The notes: generated by a model not told the origin, from the letters alone. DNA of 64,000 nt from Pseudoruminococcus massiliensis (GCF_900291955.1 NZ_OLMR01000001.1:558001-622000); one strand, 5' to 3'. Shown: positions 1-8,402, numbered from the stretch's first letter. Program-made: numbers and translations.

Positions 1-98
1 TTATGCAAAATCATAAGTCGAGAACTATCTCTTGGCTCTAATGGAGTTTGTGCAATCAATTCTTCTGGCAAGTCATAATAAAAATCGCTTGTTTTCAT
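1..98 (-). CDS. queA: tRNA preQ1 transferase-isomerase, N-terminal fragment
   Basis: Only the first 32 codons are inside the window; the gene runs off the left edge. The visible N-terminus ([17 protein letters not shown], then [11 protein letters not shown]) matches the very conserved start of S-adenosylmethionine:tRNA ribosyltransferase-isomerase, which builds epoxyqueuosine on tRNAs for Asp, Asn, His and Tyr. A GAGGTT ribosome site lies 6 bases upstream. The start is only 12 bases after the stop of the DHHW protein gene, so queA may be read from the same transcript as the acyl-transfer genes. That linkage looks accidental rather than functional. The identification rests on a short but distinctive stretch. 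Confidence 0.85.
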   Translation of the reverse strand, partial: MKTSDFYYDLPEELIAQTPLEPRDSSRLMILH

Positions 99-110
99 AT
101 TTAAAACCTC

Positions 111-1250
111 TTAGTATAAGTATGCAAGATTTTTATCTGTTGCAAGATTATCTATTGAATAAAGCAACAAAATTGCATCTGCTTTTTCGTCCTCAACAAG
201 TGCTGAAACATCTTTTTTATAATAACGCAGGTCTACCATAATTATCTCGCTATAATTCTGCGATAAAAAAGGTACTGCTGCGTGTGCATATGAATCCTTA
301 ACAACAATCAGCCTTCCACCTTTTGCATTGCTGTTCTTAATTCTAACTAAGCTATGGTTTCCATCAAGGAAAACAGGGTATTTGTCATCATTCTTAAGCT
401 GTTCACGAAAGAAATAGCTATCAGAGCTTATAGCTTCTCCGCCGTCTGAGATTTCAACGCTAACGGAATCCTCTGGCTGATTTTTTCTGCTCCAAAGCTC
501 TATTTTATCAGGCGGAAGAGTCCATAAAGCACTTTTGGAATATGAAGTTCCATAAAAGCCATCAATCGTTTCAACAGAAAATTCACTTTCATCAACAGGC
601 TCATAGCCCATAGCATTACCTAAAAGCTTATAACATTCAAATGCACCCTTACTTGTCCAGTGGTGGTCTGTTTTGTAATAAAGCTGTTCAGATTTAGCTT
701 TTTCCTTAAAAGCCTCTGTTACATCAATAAACTTAATATTCTCACTTAGCTTGTTCTTAAATGAAGAAATCAGCTCATTATCCTTATATTCCTCGTGATT
801 AAATGGCAATTTATCGCTGTTTATATATCCCGTTGATGGAATAACTGTCATATATACAGGTATGCTTGAATACTCAGCATATTCATTTATATATTCGGCA
901 TTTTGAGAAAGTATCTCGCTGTCTTTTGTTGGCTTAGGAAATAAATAACTGTCACTGCCAAGGTAGATTCCCTTAGAACCGTTTCTGCCTGTAACAAGTT
1001 CATACTCTGCACTAAAACCAACAAAGAAGTTTCTTGCAGTTATATGGTCAGAGAGGTAATCGTCTATTCCACTCTGAAAAGTTCCGTCAGCAAGTTTTTC
1101 TAATGTAAACTCTGGAAAATCTGAAAGTTTTCTTTTTTCCTGAGCGGAATAATCCGACTTTGGCGATACAAAATAAAATAACGCAAATGCAAAGATAAAT
1201 CCACAGAAAATCACTGCTGGCAAATATTTAATAATGTTTTTTATTTTCAT
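111..1250 (-). CDS. DHHW family extracytoplasmic protein (AlgX/DltD-like partner of MBOAT)
   Basis: 379 residues: a single N-terminal membrane anchor (about residues 8-28) followed by an extracytoplasmic domain. The family signature DHHW is at residues 195-198 (TDHHWTSKG), and a VVKDSYAHA segment near residue 318 looks like the partner catalytic block of SGNH-type O-acetyltransferases such as AlgX and AlgJ. It lies 11 bases downstream of an MBOAT acyltransferase, the standard pairing: MBOAT passes the acetyl group across the membrane and the DHHW protein puts it on a surface polymer. The polymer cannot be told from sequence. The family call is firm; O-acetylation of a cell-wall glycan is inferred. 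Confidence 0.85.
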   Translation of the reverse strand: MKIKNIIKYLPAVIFCGFIFAFALFYFVSPKSDYSAQEKRKLSDFPEFTLEKLADGTFQSGIDDYLSDHITARNFFVGFSAEYELVTGRNGSKGIYLGSDSYLFPKPTKDSEILSQNAEYINEYAEYSSIPVYMTVIPSTGYINSDKLPFNHEEYKDNELISSFKNKLSENIKFIDVTEAFKEKAKSEQLYYKTDHHWTSKGAFECYKLLGNAMGYEPVDESEFSVETIDGFYGTSYSKSALWTLPPDKIELWSRKNQPEDSVSVEISDGGEAISSDSYFFREQLKNDDKYPVFLDGNHSLVRIKNSNAKGGRLIVVKDSYAHAAVPFLSQNYSEIIMVDLRYYKKDVSALVEDEKADAILLLYSIDNLATDKNLAYLY

Positions 1251-1261
1251 AACACATCACT

Positions 1262-2659
1262 TTAGAATTTATAGTATAAGAATGGATTATAATCACTGCT
1301 TACAAGAGCTGCTGTGCATAATAATAAAGCAAGCACACAGCCAGCATTATCAATAACATAAAGAATAGGTTTGCTCTTAATCTTATGATAAAGCTTACTT
1401 ATAAGCGGAGTAGAAGTTATAGCAGAAACTATAAGCAACGGAATATACGAAATAATCTTTACAGAAATATCGCCCGACATCATAAAGCCATCAGAACCAA
1501 ACATTCTTGCGAGGAATATTCCCATCTCGTTAAGATTTTCAAAGTAGAAAAGTACCCAACCGAATAGTATTATTATTATCGAATAGATATGTGAAATAAT
1601 AGCAGGAGCTTTTTTCAGAACTTTCAACATAAAGAGCTTTTCTATCATCAGCAATACACCGAAATAAAGTCCCCATAAGATAAAATTCCAGCTTGCACCA
1701 TGCCATAAGCCAGTTAAAAACCACACCACAGCTATATTTATAATCTGTCGATAAAGTCCTTTTCTGTTGCCGCCAAGCGGAATATAAACATATTCTCTGA
1801 ACCAAGTTCCGAGTGAAATATGCCATCTTCTCCAGAACTCTGTAATACTCTTTGAAATATACGGATAATCAAAGTTTTTCAAGAAGTCAAAACCGAACAT
1901 CTTGCCAAGTCCCATTGCCATCTCTGAATATCCACAGAAATCAAAGTATATCTGAAATGTATATGCGATTATTCCAACCCAAGAACCTAAAGCACCACTT
2001 TGCGTACCGCTCTCACGAACAGCGTCCCAAAGATTGCCCATTTCATTTGCAAGTAAAACCTTTTTAGATAAACCAATTAAAAATAGCTTAACACCATCAG
2101 TAAATCCTTGTAAAGTTTCCTTTCGGTGCATAAGCTGTTCGGCAACATCTTCATATCTTACTATCGGGCCAGCAATAAGCTGCGGAAAAAGCGATACATA
2201 TGTACCAAAGGTAATAATATTCTTTTGTACCTTTACAGTGTTTTTATATACATCAATCGTATATGACATAGTCTGAAATGTATAGAACGAAATTCCGATA
2301 GGCAAGGCAATCTCCAAAATCGGAATATTAAGAAACGGCATAACCATATTAAGCGTTTCTCCTATAAAGCCTGCATACTTAAAGAAACCAAGTAATCCGA
2401 GATTTAATATTACAGATAGTATAAAAATAAATCTTGCTAAACCTTTTTTCTCTCTATTTATGCCTATCAATATACCAGATGTATAATTCAGTAATATTGA
2501 AAACAGCATAAGTATAACAAGCCAAGGCTCACCCCACGCATAAAAGACTAAATCGACTATGAAAAGCGTAAGATTTCTAAATCTTCTTGGAGTGATATAA
2601 TAAAGTGTCAATACAAATGGCAAGAACACAAATAAAAATATTAAGCTTGAAAAAACCAA
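1262..2659 (-). CDS. MBOAT family membrane-bound O-acyltransferase (AlgI/DltB-like)
   Basis: 465 residues with about ten hydrophobic segments. The N-terminus (VFSSLIFLFVFLPFVL) is typical of AlgI-like MBOAT proteins. The conserved active-site region is present: WRRWHISLGTWFREY (His280) and LTGLWHGASWNF (His320). The start is a TTG at 2659 preceded by GGTGAT; an ATG ten bases further upstream is in another frame. It would carry an acyl group, normally acetyl, from the cytoplasm to the outside for the DHHW protein encoded next. It belongs to a four-gene block with the DUF4358 and SGNH lipoproteins. Confidence 0.9.
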   Translation of the reverse strand: MVFSSLIFLFVFLPFVLTLYYITPRRFRNLTLFIVDLVFYAWGEPWLVILMLFSILLNYTSGILIGINREKKGLARFIFILSVILNLGLLGFFKYAGFIGETLNMVMPFLNIPILEIALPIGISFYTFQTMSYTIDVYKNTVKVQKNIITFGTYVSLFPQLIAGPIVRYEDVAEQLMHRKETLQGFTDGVKLFLIGLSKKVLLANEMGNLWDAVRESGTQSGALGSWVGIIAYTFQIYFDFCGYSEMAMGLGKMFGFDFLKNFDYPYISKSITEFWRRWHISLGTWFREYVYIPLGGNRKGLYRQIINIAVVWFLTGLWHGASWNFILWGLYFGVLLMIEKLFMLKVLKKAPAIISHIYSIIIILFGWVLFYFENLNEMGIFLARMFGSDGFMMSGDISVKIISYIPLLIVSAITSTPLISKLYHKIKSKPILYVIDNAGCVLALLLCTAALVSSDYNPFLYYKF

Positions 2660-2694
2660 ATCGAACCATCACCGCATTTCTCTAATACTCAAAA

Positions 2695-3282
2695 TCAAGC
2701 GCCAATGGCATCATTATAAATTTGCTTAATCTGGTCTGCCTTTTCGGATATTACAAGAGAAACATAAAGACCATTTGTTTCAACCTTTGCACTCTCAATA
2801 ATTTTAACTTGGTCCGGGTCATAGTTCTTTATAACATTATACTTTGACTGCCAATCATTTTGAAGCTTATCAGCAACTTCCTTTGCAGCAGCCTCATCTT
2901 TGGCCTTAACATATATAAATTCATCTTGTCTAAGACCATCAGTGCATATTGCACCAGAAAAATCCTCTGCCTGTTCATCAGTTATCCCGAAAACACGCTT
3001 TAATCTTCGCTCATCAAAATCAGCCATATCGCTTGGAAGCTCTACTTCTGCCTTTACCTTTTCAAGAGCAGCAGACAACACAGAGCTTTCAGTGTTTGAA
3101 GTATTTGAGCTTTCATTTTTAGATTCGCTTTGACTTGATTCAACTTCAGAGCTTTCTGTGCTTACCACAGAAGATGTACCTTCTGTCTTTAAATCTGTTC
3201 CGCTATTGGAATTTCCACAAGCAGCAAATGACATAACTATCATAGCTGATAAAATTGTTGCAAAAACCTTTTTCATTTTCAA
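2695..3282 (-). CDS. DUF4358 domain lipoprotein
   Basis: 195 residues. A lipoprotein signal with the lipobox cysteine at residue 22 (SFAACG) is followed by a serine/glutamate-rich linker (about residues 25-70) and a compact C-terminal domain. That domain (from about residue 85: FDERRLKRVFGI, then AAKEVADKLQNDW and YVSLVISEKADQI) fits DUF4358, a domain of unknown role in clostridial lipoproteins. It sits between the SGNH lipoprotein gene and the MBOAT gene on the same strand with short gaps, so it is probably an accessory of the surface acylation machinery. No catalytic residues can be named. Confidence 0.75.
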   Translation of the reverse strand: MKMKKVFATILSAMIVMSFAACGNSNSGTDLKTEGTSSVVSTESSEVESSQSESKNESSNTSNTESSVLSAALEKVKAEVELPSDMADFDERRLKRVFGITDEQAEDFSGAICTDGLRQDEFIYVKAKDEAAAKEVADKLQNDWQSKYNVIKNYDPDQVKIIESAKVETNGLYVSLVISEKADQIKQIYNDAIGA

Positions 3283-3302
3283 AATCCTCTCTTTTTCATA
3301 AA

Positions 3303-4151
3303 TTACTCAACATTCTGTTTCAGATATTCAACCCATACTTTACAGCCATCATCAGAGAAATGTATTCCCATAGCCTCAGGGTCACTGCAATATTCTGGAA
3401 TTAAATTTCCCTTTTCATCTTTCATAACAGAGGCAACATCAAGATATTTATATCCAAGCTTTTCCGCCTCTGCTTTAAGCTTAATATTAAACTCATCAAT
3501 AGATTTATTGTTCAAATCCTTTAACTGCATATTCTCAAGCATAGGTGTTACAGACTGAATATAAATCTCAACATCAGGACTTTTTTCTTTAATTCTTGAA
3601 GTCAGAGTTTTCATATTTTCAATAGTATCATCTATGCCATAAAGGCCTATATCATTCATACCAAACATAATAAAGACCTTTTTTGAACCAAGCATTTGAA
3701 CACCGTCATCAACAGTATATTTTTTGCCCTCATATGTAGGGTGAACATTTCCATCAGCGTCTATATCCTGCAATGCAGCACCATAGCCCAAGCTTCCAGC
3801 ACAGAGAAATTCTGCCTTTCCAAGAGAGCCATTATCTGCATAATATGATAATTTAAGTGTTACACTATCCCCCACAAACACTGCATCATCAAACCAGCTT
3901 GATTCTACCTCAGTTTTAGATTCGGTAGATTTTTCTGAAGCTTTTGATGCATCTTTAGAAGACTCATCGTTTTTAGAAGATTCATTATCTTTAGAAGATA
4001 CATTGTCTTTAGATACTGGTTGTGAAATTTTAGCCTTTGAACTTTCAACAGTAGAACTTTCAGATTTATCTGAATTATTTTTTCCACAGCCACTAAAAAT
4101 AATAGTTGTTGCCAAAGCGGTCATTATAAATAAAATTCCTATACGTTTCAT
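3303..4151 (-). CDS. SGNH/GDSL hydrolase lipoprotein
   Basis: 282 residues. The lipobox cysteine is at residue 22 (FSGCG). A very serine/lysine/aspartate-rich spacer (about residues 25-85) is followed by an SGNH domain: block I FVGDSVTLKL (nucleophile Ser96), block III MFGMNDIG (Asn166) and a terminal SDPEAMGIHFSDDG (His264). It should be an esterase or acyltransferase held on the outer face of the membrane. As first gene of the block SGNH - DUF4358 - MBOAT - DHHW it may transfer or remove acyl groups on the same polymer. The linker resembles that of the neighbouring DUF4358 lipoprotein. The substrate is unknown. Confidence 0.85.
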   Translation of the reverse strand: MKRIGILFIMTALATTIIFSGCGKNNSDKSESSTVESSKAKISQPVSKDNVSSKDNESSKNDESSKDASKASEKSTESKTEVESSWFDDAVFVGDSVTLKLSYYADNGSLGKAEFLCAGSLGYGAALQDIDADGNVHPTYEGKKYTVDDGVQMLGSKKVFIMFGMNDIGLYGIDDTIENMKTLTSRIKEKSPDVEIYIQSVTPMLENMQLKDLNNKSIDEFNIKLKAEAEKLGYKYLDVASVMKDEKGNLIPEYCSDPEAMGIHFSDDGCKVWVEYLKQNVE

Positions 4152-4283
4152 ACTTTACCTCCAAAATTAAAAGGCTTGTTAATACCACAAAAACTATGTA
4201 AAGCTACCATCTCAGTATCTCACAAACCTCTTATTATGTTAAACTTATTCCATATAATTGTCAACAAACCTCGACATATATTT

Positions 4284-4303
4284 CAATTACAATATTGTAA
4301 TTG
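4284..4303 (-). terminator. 20-bp perfect palindrome after the LRR gene
   Basis: CAATTACAATATTGTAATTG is a perfect palindrome starting 6 bases beyond the stop codon of the LRR gene. It could fold as a hairpin at the transcript end, but the bases after it on the minus strand (AAATATATG) are not a real U tract. It is a weak terminator or processing hairpin, or else an operator for the SGNH/MBOAT operon downstream. Confidence 0.45.
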
Positions 4304-4309
4304 AAAAAA

Positions 4310-5878
4310 TCATTTTGATGAATGTCTGCCATCTGATTTTTTAACATGACGCATACTCTTTTTCCCAGGTCCTTTCAAAAGTACATAAGCACTAACTGAA
4401 AAGGCAACAATACAATCAACAACAATTATTAAAATTACAATAAATGTATATCCACCAGAGAAATTTTCCTCCTCTTCAACATCTAACCTACCCTTATATA
4501 CATATGACTTCTTTTCAAAATCTGAGAGCAGTTTAAATTCAAAATGCTTTTCATTGGCGAATTTTTCAGCACTGCTTTCACTACTTGAATAAATAGTAAG
4601 GTTTTTTGAATCTTTGAAAGCGTCGTCATTTATAGAAACTGTTCCAGCATAAAATGCAACTTCTTCAAGGTTTTCACAATTTTTAAAAGCTGAGCCTATC
4701 TTAGGGCCTCCCTTTACAACTACCCTTGTAAGGCTTATGCAATTATGAAAAGCATCACCTTCAATCTTGCTGACATTTTCAGGAATTTCAATCATGCCCA
4801 ATGATATACAACTATCAAATGCATTTTCTTCAATTACTGTAACACCAACTCCAAGATTTACATTTTTAAGCGATGAACATAAATTAAAAGTATTACTTTC
4901 AACAGTTTTCAAAGCCTTTGGCAAGCTTATACTTTTCAATAAATTGCAGTTTTTAAAGGCATTTTTGCCTATCTTAGATGTACTATCTGAGAATTTCACT
5001 TCTTTAAGCTTAATACAATCTGAAAAAGCTTTGTCAGCAATGCTTACTCCTGAAGCTGAAAGGTCGGCGGTTTCTATTGCGGAACTTTCAAATGCTCCCT
5101 CTTGAATAGACTTTGTATTTTTTGTGGTTTTAAGATTTTTAACAGTTTTATTATCAAGAAAAGCACTTGCACCAACTGTCTTTATATTTTCTTGTAAGGT
5201 AAGGTTTTCGGCCTTACCACAATAGCTTATAAGCATTCCATCGCCAAGTATAATATAATCATCTTTATAATTATTTATCCACGCTGTATTTTCAAAAGCG
5301 TGACCTCCGATATTTTTAATATTTGGAAGTTCACCAAGCTTTTCGAGAGATTTGCAATTATAAAAAGCATATTGACCTATGCTTTCGGTATTATCTGGCA
5401 AAGTCATCTTGTTAAGTGAGGTACAGCCCATAAAAGCATAATCTCCAACCTTTTGCAGCTTATCTCCCAAATTAACAATCTCAAGACTTGTACAGTTTGC
5501 AAAAGCCATTTTGCCGATTTCTATTACCTCATCTGGTATAGAAATTTCCTTTATCTTAGAACAGCCCGAAAAAGCAAGTTCATCAATTTTATCAACACTT
5601 ACTGGTATAGAAAGTACTTCAATCTGTGAGCAAGAAGCAAAAGCCGCCTTGCCTACGCCTGTAACTTCCTTACCATCTATATCTGATGGAATCTTTACGC
5701 TTCCACCAAGTCCTCGATAAGAAGTTATAGTTATGCTCTCGCCGTCCTCATTAATCTCATACTCAAAAGCCTCATTACTGCTTGAGCTATCTGAAAATAC
5801 TGTCGGAGCATATACTGCCAATGAAGCAACCAATGAAAAGGCTACTGCAAACGAAAAAATTCGTTTAGATTTTCTCAT
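4310..5878 (-). CDS. BspA-like leucine-rich repeat surface protein with C-terminal membrane anchor
   Basis: About 522 residues from the ATG at 5878; an in-frame ATG at 5890 directly abuts the AAAGGA ribosome site and is less likely. A signal peptide (RKSKRIFSFAVAFSLVASLAV) is followed by about 14 LRR_5-type repeats of roughly 22 residues (pattern IGKMAFANCTSLEIVNLG), then a membrane helix (YTFIVILIIVVDCIVAFSVSAY) and a basic tail. LRR_5/BspA proteins of gut and oral bacteria are surface-displayed and often bind host or bacterial partners. The C-terminal helix would fix it in the cytoplasmic membrane with the repeats outside. The ligand is unknown. It appears monocistronic. Confidence 0.85.
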   Translation of the reverse strand: MRKSKRIFSFAVAFSLVASLAVYAPTVFSDSSSSNEAFEYEINEDGESITITSYRGLGGSVKIPSDIDGKEVTGVGKAAFASCSQIEVLSIPVSVDKIDELAFSGCSKIKEISIPDEVIEIGKMAFANCTSLEIVNLGDKLQKVGDYAFMGCTSLNKMTLPDNTESIGQYAFYNCKSLEKLGELPNIKNIGGHAFENTAWINNYKDDYIILGDGMLISYCGKAENLTLQENIKTVGASAFLDNKTVKNLKTTKNTKSIQEGAFESSAIETADLSASGVSIADKAFSDCIKLKEVKFSDSTSKIGKNAFKNCNLLKSISLPKALKTVESNTFNLCSSLKNVNLGVGVTVIEENAFDSCISLGMIEIPENVSKIEGDAFHNCISLTRVVVKGGPKIGSAFKNCENLEEVAFYAGTVSINDDAFKDSKNLTIYSSSESSAEKFANEKHFEFKLLSDFEKKSYVYKGRLDVEEEENFSGGYTFIVILIIVVDCIVAFSVSAYVLLKGPGKKSMRHVKKSDGRHSSK

Positions 5879-6120
5879 TATTTTAATCATTCCTTTATAT
5901 CAAAAACGCATTAATCTACTAAGTCATTCATTAGTCATTATAATAGCACATTTCGACACTATCCGCAAGGAATAGAAATAATTCAAAAATGAATTTTTAT
6001 ACTTATACAATAATTCTCTTTCAGAGTAGTGATATATAAGGATATTTGCCATCAAATAAGAACATTATTCAAGTCCTAAACATATAATGTATGAGGAAAA
6101 CATTTCAAGGAGGATTTCAA

Positions 6121-6588
6121 TTGGATATAATAGTATATACCGTAAATAAGGGAGATACACTTCATAATATTGCCGAAAAATTCGGCTCATCTGTTAATGC
6201 TATTGCCCGTGCCAATGGCATAGTAGCACCATTCAAAATTTATCCAGACCAAAGTTTAAGAATACCCGTTTTTGAGGAACCAAATTTTATAACATATACA
6301 GTTCAGCCGGGAGATACTCTATATTCTCTTGCAGAATATTTTGGCACAACGGTCGGTGAACTTGCCAATGCAAATGAGCTTGAAGACCCTGAAACGATAG
6401 CTATAAATCAGGTTTTGCGTATACCTGTTAAGGTACAATCATTACCAAATATTTATACAGTAAAACCTGGTGATACACTTTATTCTATTGCAAAAAGATT
6501 CGATACAACAGTAAGTGAACTTATAAACCTCAATAAAATAACAACACCAAATGTTATTTATCCAGGGCAGCAGATAAAGCTTTCATAA
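6121..6588 (+). CDS. Triple LysM domain protein
   Basis: 155 residues made almost entirely of three LysM repeats of about 50 residues, each starting with a YTV..GDTL motif (YTVNKGDTLHNIA, YTVQPGDTLYSLA, YTVKPGDTLYSIA). LysM modules bind N-acetylglucosamine in peptidoglycan, spore cortex or chitin. I choose the TTG at 6121 because a strong AAGGAGGA lies just before it; an in-frame ATG at 6091 has no site and would read through the ribosome site. There is no signal peptide, so it may be released in the mother cell as spore-coat LysM proteins (SafA type) are, or be exported another way. Confidence 0.85.
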   Translation: MDIIVYTVNKGDTLHNIAEKFGSSVNAIARANGIVAPFKIYPDQSLRIPVFEEPNFITYTVQPGDTLYSLAEYFGTTVGELANANELEDPETIAINQVLRIPVKVQSLPNIYTVKPGDTLYSIAKRFDTTVSELINLNKITTPNVIYPGQQIKLS

Positions 6589-6619
6589 ATAGCATTAAAC
6601 AAAAATATCCAATATATGA

Positions 6620-6666
6620 ATATCACCCCGAAAAGTAGTCAATGCTCTTTTCGAGGTGATATTTTT
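6620..6666 (+). terminator. Terminator-like hairpin that also buries the next ribosome site
   Basis: The arms are ATATCACCCCGAAAAG (6620-6635) and CTTTTCGAGGTGATAT (6647-6662), 16 pairs with one C-A mismatch, followed by a short T run. It works as an intrinsic terminator for the LysM gene. The 3' arm also contains GAGGTGAT, the ribosome site for the gene starting at 6665, so the folded RNA would hide that start. Confidence 0.7.
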
Positions 6667-7057
6667 GAAAGATATTTTACAAAAATTTGCAATATGGACT
6701 ATATTTGATAGCAGAATTATAATAATCTATGCCCTGAATGTCAGCGACTATATTTTTACTTTGATATTAATTCAAAGCGGAATATTTCAAGAAATTAATC
6801 CCATTCTTTCAATGCCTATAAATAATTTTAGTGGCTTTATTTTAAAATGTATCATTCCATTCATACTATTACTATATATTCGTTATAGATTCCGAAATGC
6901 AGCTGAACGACAAATTAAACCTATAAAATATATCTTAGATTGCACCATTGGAATATATGCCATAATCAATATATTCCATATCTGTTGGTTAATTCTTATG
7001 ACCTTCTATTTAATTCCGCTTACAGAACAAATCGCTCTTACTTTAGCTAATTCGTAG
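6665..7057 (+). CDS. Small membrane protein, DUF5658-like
   Basis: 130 residues from a TTG at 6665; a GTG at 6656 is inside the ribosome site. Four hydrophobic segments are visible. The first contains DYIFTLILIQSGIFQEINPIL, cut here to its pattern: an Asp-Tyr in the membrane, then E-x-NP. This matches DUF5658-like small membrane proteins, which have a conserved D..T...L..G..E.NP motif. The function is unknown. GAGGTGAT upstream lies in the 3' arm of a long hairpin, so translation may be conditional. It is adjacent to the LysM gene with no separate promoter seen. Confidence 0.55.
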   Translation: MKDILQKFAIWTIFDSRIIIIYALNVSDYIFTLILIQSGIFQEINPILSMPINNFSGFILKCIIPFILLLYIRYRFRNAAERQIKPIKYILDCTIGIYAIINIFHICWLILMTFYLIPLTEQIALTLANS

Positions 7058-7110
7058 TAAAAAACAATTTTAAGTGATAAAATTAATTAAGTCAGTTATT
7101 AATTTACAGC

Positions 7111-7139
7111 TTGACAATAAAAAACAAATATGTTATTGT
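7111..7139 (+). promoter_or_regulatory. Promoter of the aroF-tyrA operon
   Basis: TTGACA at 7111-7116, a 17-base spacer, and TATTGT at 7134-7139. Transcription would start near 7146, just ahead of the leader peptide ribosome site at 7157-7164. The -35 is a perfect match; the -10 matches 4 of 6. Confidence 0.7.
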
Positions 7140-7171
7140 TAATTTATAGAGGAAAAAGGAGGAAAGTCTGA

Positions 7172-7267
7172 ATGACATTCTCGGCTTACACAATGCGATT
7201 TAACAGCTATTATTATCACCGTTACTTTAAGACGGTTTATTTTGCTGTACCGAAAAGTGTTGTCTAA
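7172..7267 (+). CDS. Tyr/Phe-rich leader peptide of the aromatic operon
   Basis: A 31-codon reading frame with a strong AAAGGAGGAAA ribosome site 7 bases upstream. Ten of 31 residues are aromatic: 6 Tyr (residues 6, 13-15, 18, 23) and 4 Phe (3, 10, 19, 24), including a Tyr-Tyr-Tyr run and Tyr-Phe pairs. It begins MTFSAYTMRF and ends VPKSVV. It lies between a good promoter and an intrinsic terminator, ahead of DAHP synthase and prephenate dehydrogenase genes, which is the architecture of a translation-coupled attenuator. Its product has no expected function; ribosome stalling at Tyr/Phe codons would be the signal. This is read directly from the sequence; no homologue was consulted. Confidence 0.85.
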   Translation: MTFSAYTMRFNSYYYHRYFKTVYFAVPKSVV

Positions 7268-7310
7268 AAGCCTTAAACTCTATGTTTTCTCAATTATAAG
7301 GTGAATTTTC

Positions 7311-7348
7311 AGGACAAAGCTCTTTCGGGCTTTGTCCTTTTTGTTTTT
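7311..7348 (+). terminator. Attenuator (intrinsic terminator) upstream of the aromatic operon
   Basis: The perfect stem AGGACAAAGC (7311-7320) / GCTTTGTCCT (7329-7338) with an 8-base loop is followed by TTTTGTTTTT. It lies between the leader peptide stop (7267) and the first structural gene (7418). The left arm can instead pair with TTGTCT at 7260-7265, which overlaps the leader stop codon. This gives a plausible antiterminator that a ribosome finishing the leader would cover. Confidence 0.85.
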
Positions 7349-7417
7349 GAAGTATTATTGCCGGCTTATACTAAAGACAAAATTCACCAAAATATTAAAA
7401 AAGAAAGGAAAGTTCCT

Positions 7418-8380
7418 ATGAATCAAAAAGTTTTACTTATGGGTGGAAGCTATTTCATTGGAAAGAAAATTGCAAATGTTCTCTCAAAAGAATATTCTGT
7501 GACCGTTCTTAATCGTGGTACAAAGCCCAAAAGCGAAAATGTCGAAACGATAATCTGTGATAGAAACGATTCCCAAGCTATGAAAATTGCTCTCTCAGAA
7601 AAACATTTCGACTTTGTAATTGATGTCAGCGGTACAAATGCAGAGCAAAGCAAAATTCTTTGTGAAAACCTTAACCTTGAAAGCGTAAAATCATTTGTAT
7701 TTATAAGCTCAAGTGCGGTTTACGATGTTGAGCATTTGAATATTCCTTTCAGCGAAAATGATTTCCTTGCGGAAAATAAATATTGGACAGACTACGGCAC
7801 AAATAAAATTGAAGCCGAAAACTATCTAATTAAAAATTTTGATAAAGCCGACACAAATCTGTTTATATTAAGACCACCATATGTTTACGGCGAAAACAAT
7901 TATGCACAACGAGAATCATTTATCTTTGAACATCTTCTGAAAGATAAACCGATTATTGTCCCGAATAATGGAGAAACTAAGTTGCAGTTTATCTATTCAG
8001 GTGACCTTGCAAATATAATCAAAACACTTATTCAATCGAACTTATCTGGTATAAACATTTTCAATGTAGGTAATAAAAAGCCTATCACTATAAATGCGTG
8101 GATAATGGCTTGTGCCAATGCAATAGGTAAAAAAGCAAAAATTATTTGCTTTGATTATGAGGCTAATTCTTATTCAGCTCGTGATTTCTTCCCATTTTTC
8201 GATTATAATAATGTTCTTGATGTAAACAAGATTAACGAGATTTATTCTCAGGAAACTCCATTTATAGATGGCTTAAAAATAGCTTTTGAACAATTCTTGA
8301 TAGACAGAGATAATATAATTTTCAAGCCAAATGTAATTAAAAATGAAGAAAATATTCTTAAATCACAAAATATAAATTGA
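7418..8380 (+). CDS. NAD-dependent epimerase/dehydratase (SDR) family protein
   Basis: 320 residues from the ATG at 7418, which has AGAAAGGAA upstream; longer readings would run back through the terminator. An N-terminal Rossmann motif GGSYFIGKKIA binds NAD(P), SSSAVY supplies the serine region and YGTNKIEAE is the YxxxK catalytic pair. The C-terminal half (GENNYAQRESF, FIYSGDLANII, FNVGNKKPIT) is that of extended SDRs acting on nucleotide sugars or related substrates. It is the first structural gene behind the Tyr/Phe attenuator, just ahead of aroF. No shikimate-pathway step needs such an enzyme, so its role in this operon is unexplained. Confidence 0.8.
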   Translation: MNQKVLLMGGSYFIGKKIANVLSKEYSVTVLNRGTKPKSENVETIICDRNDSQAMKIALSEKHFDFVIDVSGTNAEQSKILCENLNLESVKSFVFISSSAVYDVEHLNIPFSENDFLAENKYWTDYGTNKIEAENYLIKNFDKADTNLFILRPPYVYGENNYAQRESFIFEHLLKDKPIIVPNNGETKLQFIYSGDLANIIKTLIQSNLSGINIFNVGNKKPITINAWIMACANAIGKKAKIICFDYEANSYSARDFFPFFDYNNVLDVNKINEIYSQETPFIDGLKIAFEQFLIDRDNIIFKPNVIKNEENILKSQNIN

Positions 8381-8402
8381 ATTTTTGAAAGGAAAGATTA
8401 TA

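Noticed and set aside
7140-7348. T-box riboswitch ahead of the aromatic operon
   Set aside because: No T-box core (AGGGTGGNACCGCG-like) or specifier stem was found; the leader is short and is well explained by a coding leader peptide plus terminator.
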